From: Nemertoderma westbladi
Taxonomy: Eukaryota > Xenacoelomorpha > Nemertodermatida > Nemertodermatidae
Length of the DNA stretch: 34,920 bases
Reading direction: 5' to 3'
Assembly: GCA_032718475.1 (NCBI GenBank)
Contig: JAUCBJ010005742.1
Coordinates: 1-34,920, forward strand
The notes below the pieces were generated by a model, which saw only the letters and a list, made by a program, of their open reading frames with translations, did no database searches and had not been told where the DNA came from. Each line of letters begins with the position of its first letter. Positions within the stretch are counted from its first letter, which is position 1. The position numbers and the translations under genes were made by a program. Shown one piece after another: positions 30,566 through 34,920 of this stretch.

Positions 30566-33500
30566 TTATGTTTTGACAATTTGTATAATTCGTAGCCCCA
30601 TATTAAACCCACCAACAACACCCCTGACTAGTTGAACCAGCTGGTGCGGCGACATTTCTATTTGTGCAGCGTAATAAATCGCGTTTAAAACGAGTTGTCG
30701 GGAATTTTTATTTTCGTCGTCATTTCCACCTCCAGGAAACCCGGTGATGACAGCGTATGGTTGCCATGGCTGCAAATTAGGATTTTGGGTTAGACGACCC
30801 TGTATGTTGCCAAGGCGTAGGTCGTTAAGGCATCGCCTCATATTTACTGTGTCGCCTACGTACCAAATTTCGGGATACGGTAAACTTACAATTATATAAA
30901 TAAATCCAATATCGTCGGCCGGTATTTCGATATCTATTGGGATGTGGTGGATGTTGGACACAGGGTTGTTAGATATTAATGGAACGGGTAGTGGAGCAGG
31001 TTGAACTGTTGGCTGGTGTCGGATGACGTTCAGTTTATCTATTAATTTTGAGACGTATTCTAAAATTGGGGATTTTTGACCTAATAGGATAGCAATGTTT
31101 TGAAGTACAATATGTTTGAGGCCGACAAAGTAAATATGATTAGCGTATGGAACCCGGGAAACAATTACTAACAATTGTTCTACCAACCAAAGGGCCCACA
31201 TACTCCTACCCGTTTCTATCTGGGTGGCTAGTTTGTAGCAGAAATCGCCTAAAATACGATGTACAGTATCGGCCGCGACATGCTGTACTGGCCACTGTTC
31301 GCGACGGCCTTTCTGTAAATGGTGACCTACTTGCACTTCTGGAGAGACGTGGCGAGCGAGAAAAATAAGAGGGTATTGATTTAAATTATTGAAATCAATA
31401 GTCCCTCTCCCCACAGGAATCAAACGGAGTGCCAAACGTTGTGGTTCACCTTGTGGGAGGCTTTCAACCACAACGAGTTGGCCCTGGGAGAATGTGTGTC
31501 TCCCAGACTTTCCGTTATAAGTTATTCTCATAACAGTTCCTATGGGGATTAATATTTCTCTACTCTCCCGCAACTCATTATCCAGAGCGTTGGATATTCG
31601 TTCTGTAGCCGGAATCCAAACACCTGCATGATTCTCCATTTCATCATTGGCTTTGGATGTAATGGATATCAGATTTGGCTGTTGCTGAATTTTTTGCAAG
31701 TAGGTCTTTGTTGCTTCACGTTCAGCGGCCCGTTTCCCAACTACTCTGGTGCAGTCGAGAGGTACGTCGTCCCAACTTTCAAGAAAGTTACAATTCCTCG
31801 ATATAATATCGAGGATCCTAGTATTATCGTCAACCGTTCTTGAGTGGTCTCGGATTAATTCAATTAGTAGCTGCAGTTGGGGGTCGTTAGCCGATCTAAC
31901 ATAGCATGTTAGTTTTGCAACTTTGAATATCATGAGGAACTGGGGAGAGAGCCACATCAGACTACCATGGATAGGGGGCAACTGTTGATGATCGCCACTT
32001 GCAATTATCAACTTGCCTCCAAATGGTATGTTGGTCAGGGTGACCTTCTTCAGGACTTGGTCTAAAACAGACACAAGCTCACCGCTGAATAAGCCGATCT
32101 CCTCAACAAGAACAACATCTACTCTCTGTAAAATAGACATTTTATCTGGAGTTTTCGCCAGAGAAAGGAGAGAGTCTTCAGAGAGCGTAACGGCGTCAAT
32201 CTGTCTGCTACCATGCTTTCCTGACAAGGACAGTAGCTGGTGGAGATGTATCCCCCCAAGCTGCCTCGCTTTGTTGCTAGTGATGGCAGTGAGGGATACA
32301 CGTAGTCCTTTGGCCATGGCATAGGCTCCAGAAAGCAAAAGTATGTGGGTTTTCCCCGTTCCAGGAGGACCAACAATGATTATTGGATTAACAAACGTTG
32401 TTGTCGGAACGAGGTACTTATCTATTGCCTCACAGCATAGTGAGAGTGTCTGTCGTTGTTCGTTTAACGACTGGACACTCTGTGATGCAGCCTGTTGCAA
32501 ATCTGGTCGCCATGGTAACGGTGTTTCCCGAGATGCATTGCTCAGGTTGTCTGGTATAGCGATGTTCTTATCTCGGAAACCCGCTACCATGTTCGTTCTT
32601 GCAGAATTTTCAATTTGCAGAACGTTAGCAGACGCTTCTCGACGGAATAGGGCCTCCTGTGCCAATGGCAGTGATGTAAAGTAGACACCCTCCCCCCCCA
32701 GAAACGACTGCAGTACGGAGTCGGCTGCCTGCAGCATCCTTTCCATCTGTCGTGTACTAACTGCGTAGTGGTAAAGTTGTTCCATTAGATACCGCCTACG
32801 CAGGTTCATAATGTCAGCTTCAGTGATGTTTCTCCAATCGGGGACCAGCTTACACAAACCGAAACTTTCTAATAAACATGAAGTTGAATACAGATCCAGT
32901 TCAGTTTCGAACTTTCCCATAGACAACATCATGTGTATTAGAAACTTTTCAGTTTGGAAAGGAGTCACATTGGAGAAAACCACTATAACTGGCTTTGTAC
33001 ACGAATTGTTAATAAATAATTTGCTGCAGTTTTCATCACCGGCGACTATAGGGTTGAATATCTGAGTCAAGAGATCGAATGCCAGAGGGACTCTATTATT
33101 GGCCTGGACTGTGAGGAACTCTACGGCTTTTGTAACTCCGGACAAACGAAGTTGAACGCGTCTGCCCAAGCCGTTGATCCAAATACACTCGTTGAATGGG
33201 ACGTTTAGGTTACAATCTTTCACATATGTTTTTACAATGAAACATTTTGTATAAATCTCTACGGTGTCGAAAGGCATTAGTTCTGGGGGACGCAGATTAA
33301 AAGAAGTAAAAAGATCGGCACAGTATAAACTAGAAATATAGTCTCTAATAAGTAAAATTTGAGAGTTAGTAAATTGTCTCGTTGGGGGTAGATGGGCTCT
33401 ACGTGAAACAGGCAGTAACGTACCATCAGATTCGGTTAAATATTTGGCTTTGTTGGCTGGATAAGGATGAACAATGCCTGACCTATTTTCCGGCGATACA

Positions 33501-34920
33501 GTTTGTAGGTGGAGGAATGTAACCGTTGTAGTGAAATAATCGAATTTTAAAGAATAAAAAATAATTTCATTTGTACTTATAATTCTACTTGTGATACCCT
33601 TGTCTTTCTTGGCCCTTTTTTCTTCAGCAATTCTAGCCCCTGTAATTTTTTCGTTCACTTGCGATCTTTCCTCCCCCCTAAATTCCCCAGGTACCTTACT
33701 TTCTTGTATTATATGTTTTCTGTGTTCCTCTTTTCCCGCCCCATATTTTAATAAGTACGCCTTCATAAAACGTACAGCGCATACCTGGACGTTTGTACAG
33801 GCGCGCATCAACACAAAGAGCCGAGGTATTGTTGGGACAAAGAATTCGTTAGCCATAGCAGCGTACTGATACGACCCAGCAACGAATTCTTTGTCCACAA
33901 CAATATTGTGGTCCTCATCTCTGAAGGCAAACCCGAGATCTAGAAGTGTCTCGAGGAATTTATCACAATACAAATTTTCCTTTGGGATAAATTTGGAAAC
34001 CCCAGATTCCGGATATTTGGTATATCTGCAAATGGGTTTTCCAAATTTATCGGTCCGTTTCATGCATCGCCCCCCCGCGCTTTTACAGCTGTGCGTTTGT
34101 AAAAATTGGAAATGATTTAAAAAGTTATTTTTGTCCCGCAAGTCTCGTACTAGTCCCTCCCCAATAAGTTCATCTAAATCAGTTCCGAAACTCCCATGGA
34201 ATAAACTTTTGGATTGGCAGCAGATTCTAGAAAGTGATACTTCGACATCCTCTGGAAATACTGTTATACCCATATGTACATGGGGTTTGTTCCCTATGGC
34301 CTTCTGGTCTTGGAATTCGAACCTGGACCACAAGTTTTTAACATGTCCGACGGGTTGTTCTTTGCTGAACTGCAGCCAACGCAGTACGTAATGTACGGTG
34401 CGCACCCACGCTCTGAGCAATACAACACCCCGTCGAACAAGTTGAAACTTGTAGTCCTCTGTGTGCCCGTATTTGCGTTTGATGGCATTTGTTATTGGAG
34501 CCACACCGGGTGTCTCACTATCATTACAAGTCAAAGTAATGAAGTAAGTCCAGGCTCCCTCCTTTGTTAGAGCGGCGAGTTCCTTGACTTTTCGACGAGA
34601 ATCAACCTCGTTGAAATTTAGTTTTTGTTCCCTAATACCTAAGTTTAATTTTTTTAAGTTTAAAAATTCCAGACCGCGATGTAGTACAAGGGCTGCAGAG
34701 TTGTTGTTTAATTGGGTATTAAGAAGTATATCAAATACAAAATCAAGATAGGCTAGAATTTTTGGTGTTATATTTCCACCTCGTAAACGTATTTCCAGGT
34801 GGTCTGACAGAGTAGCCAGACCGCGCTTATTTTCGGTTCTGTTTGAGTACAAAACCGAAGGAAGTGCACCCAATACCGCTTGATCTTCGGGCCTGGCAAA
34901 ATAAAAAGCAAGAGGAAAAA
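30566..34920 (-). CDS. Helitron Rep-helicase transposase, copy B (partial, 5' end beyond window)
   Basis: The frame is open from the right window edge to TAA at 30568-30566. The last 1435 codons (from a TTG at 34873) align without gaps to residues 1132-2566 of copy A. Kept features, numbered from 34873: FITLTC at 111; HUH histidines at 198/200; Tyr 373 and 377; GPPGTGKT at 835-842; VLVEEIG at 921-927; GDHQQLPPI at 960-968; SRV at 1239; and the GIY-YIG-like tail from about 1321. Substitutions relative to copy A are few and mostly conservative, except for a cluster at residues 59-99. Upstream of 34873 the frame stays open to the edge. The copy may be intact in its Rep, helicase and tail domains; the OTU part cannot be seen. 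Confidence 0.93.
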   Translation of the reverse strand, partial: FPLAFYFARPEDQAVLGALPSVLYSNRTENKRGLATLSDHLEIRLRGGNITPKILAYLDFVFDILLNTQLNNNSAALVLHRGLEFLNLKKLNLGIREQKLNFNEVDSRRKVKELAALTKEGAWTYFITLTCNDSETPGVAPITNAIKRKYGHTEDYKFQLVRRGVVLLRAWVRTVHYVLRWLQFSKEQPVGHVKNLWSRFEFQDQKAIGNKPHVHMGITVFPEDVEVSLSRICCQSKSLFHGSFGTDLDELIGEGLVRDLRDKNNFLNHFQFLQTHSCKSAGGRCMKRTDKFGKPICRYTKYPESGVSKFIPKENLYCDKFLETLLDLGFAFRDEDHNIVVDKEFVAGSYQYAAMANEFFVPTIPRLFVLMRACTNVQVCAVRFMKAYLLKYGAGKEEHRKHIIQESKVPGEFRGEERSQVNEKITGARIAEEKRAKKDKGITSRIISTNEIIFYSLKFDYFTTTVTFLHLQTVSPENRSGIVHPYPANKAKYLTESDGTLLPVSRRAHLPPTRQFTNSQILLIRDYISSLYCADLFTSFNLRPPELMPFDTVEIYTKCFIVKTYVKDCNLNVPFNECIWINGLGRRVQLRLSGVTKAVEFLTVQANNRVPLAFDLLTQIFNPIVAGDENCSKLFINNSCTKPVIVVFSNVTPFQTEKFLIHMMLSMGKFETELDLYSTSCLLESFGLCKLVPDWRNITEADIMNLRRRYLMEQLYHYAVSTRQMERMLQAADSVLQSFLGGEGVYFTSLPLAQEALFRREASANVLQIENSARTNMVAGFRDKNIAIPDNLSNASRETPLPWRPDLQQAASQSVQSLNEQRQTLSLCCEAIDKYLVPTTTFVNPIIIVGPPGTGKTHILLLSGAYAMAKGLRVSLTAITSNKARQLGGIHLHQLLSLSGKHGSRQIDAVTLSEDSLLSLAKTPDKMSILQRVDVVLVEEIGLFSGELVSVLDQVLKKVTLTNIPFGGKLIIASGDHQQLPPIHGSLMWLSPQFLMIFKVAKLTCYVRSANDPQLQLLIELIRDHSRTVDDNTRILDIISRNCNFLESWDDVPLDCTRVVGKRAAEREATKTYLQKIQQQPNLISITSKANDEMENHAGVWIPATERISNALDNELRESREILIPIGTVMRITYNGKSGRHTFSQGQLVVVESLPQGEPQRLALRLIPVGRGTIDFNNLNQYPLIFLARHVSPEVQVGHHLQKGRREQWPVQHVAADTVHRILGDFCYKLATQIETGRSMWALWLVEQLLVIVSRVPYANHIYFVGLKHIVLQNIAILLGQKSPILEYVSKLIDKLNVIRHQPTVQPAPLPVPLISNNPVSNIHHIPIDIEIPADDIGFIYIIVSLPYPEIWYVGDTVNMRRCLNDLRLGNIQGRLTQNPNLQPWQPYAVITGFPGGGNDDENKNSRQLVLNAIYYAAQIEMSPHQLVQLVRGVVGGFNMGLRIIQIVKT

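Larger units (their letters stand above)
25972..34920 (-). mobile_element. Giant Helitron/Helentron-like transposon, copy B (5' part beyond window)
   Basis: Same layout as copy A, in the same orientation: AT-rich tail, array 1, array 2, then the transposase gene on the minus strand. The two copies are nearly identical over most of the helicase coding part, more diverged in the non-coding tail, and differ in unit number and type in both arrays. The element continues past the right edge. Confidence 0.85.

Overview
The window looks like AT-rich nuclear DNA of an animal, probably a marine or other invertebrate; I cannot name the species. The reasons are spliced genes with GT/AG junctions and matching codon phase, tRNA-derived SINE-like elements with Pol III A and B boxes, MITE-like inverted repeats, long poly-C tracts and dispersed AGGCCTA-type words. 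No bacterial operons, rRNA genes or CRISPR arrays were seen.

The dominant feature is two copies, in the same orientation (minus strand) and about 25 kb apart, of a giant Helitron-like rolling-circle transposon with Helentron-type domains. Copy A occupies at least 498-15670. Copy B starts at about 25972 and runs off the right edge. Its main protein reads: N-terminal OTU-type cysteine protease fold, Gly/Ser/Glu repeat linker, zinc-binding segments, acidic stretch, HUH replication-initiator (Rep) domain, Pif1-type SF1 helicase, and a C-terminal domain resembling a GIY-YIG nuclease. By eye the reading frame extends beyond the long open frame. A 38-codon first exon with a CCHC zinc knuckle lies at 15556-15670 and joins, in phase, a second exon starting at 13432. 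In copy A the OTU catalytic Cys motif lies in a frame that is one base out of register with the rest of the protein.

Downstream of the stop codon each copy carries two different tandem arrays, both with a period close to 130 bp, followed by about 1.6-2 kb of AT-rich tail. Both tails end at the same word next to a separate repeat, here called R. R is present partially at 1-497 and as two units at about 22700-24221 and 24400-25971. R holds two adjacent short hairpins and an unidentified open frame of about 100 codons without an ATG.

To the right of copy A, on the plus strand, is a two-exon gene (17839-18095 joined to 19626-20592) predicted to encode a 407-residue protein. It has an OB-fold-like core, a cysteine cluster and an RGG-rich tail, so it could be a single-stranded-DNA-binding partner. 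It diverges from the transposase gene, and a GC-richer island with several CCAAT boxes (about 15779-16260) lies between them. Whether this gene is cargo of the Helitron or a neighbour cannot be decided here, because the matching part of copy B is outside the window.

The rest is transposon debris: SINE-like elements, a TA-flanked MITE with a poly-C core, two related inverted-repeat elements, microsatellites, and AT-rich sequence in which I see no gene.
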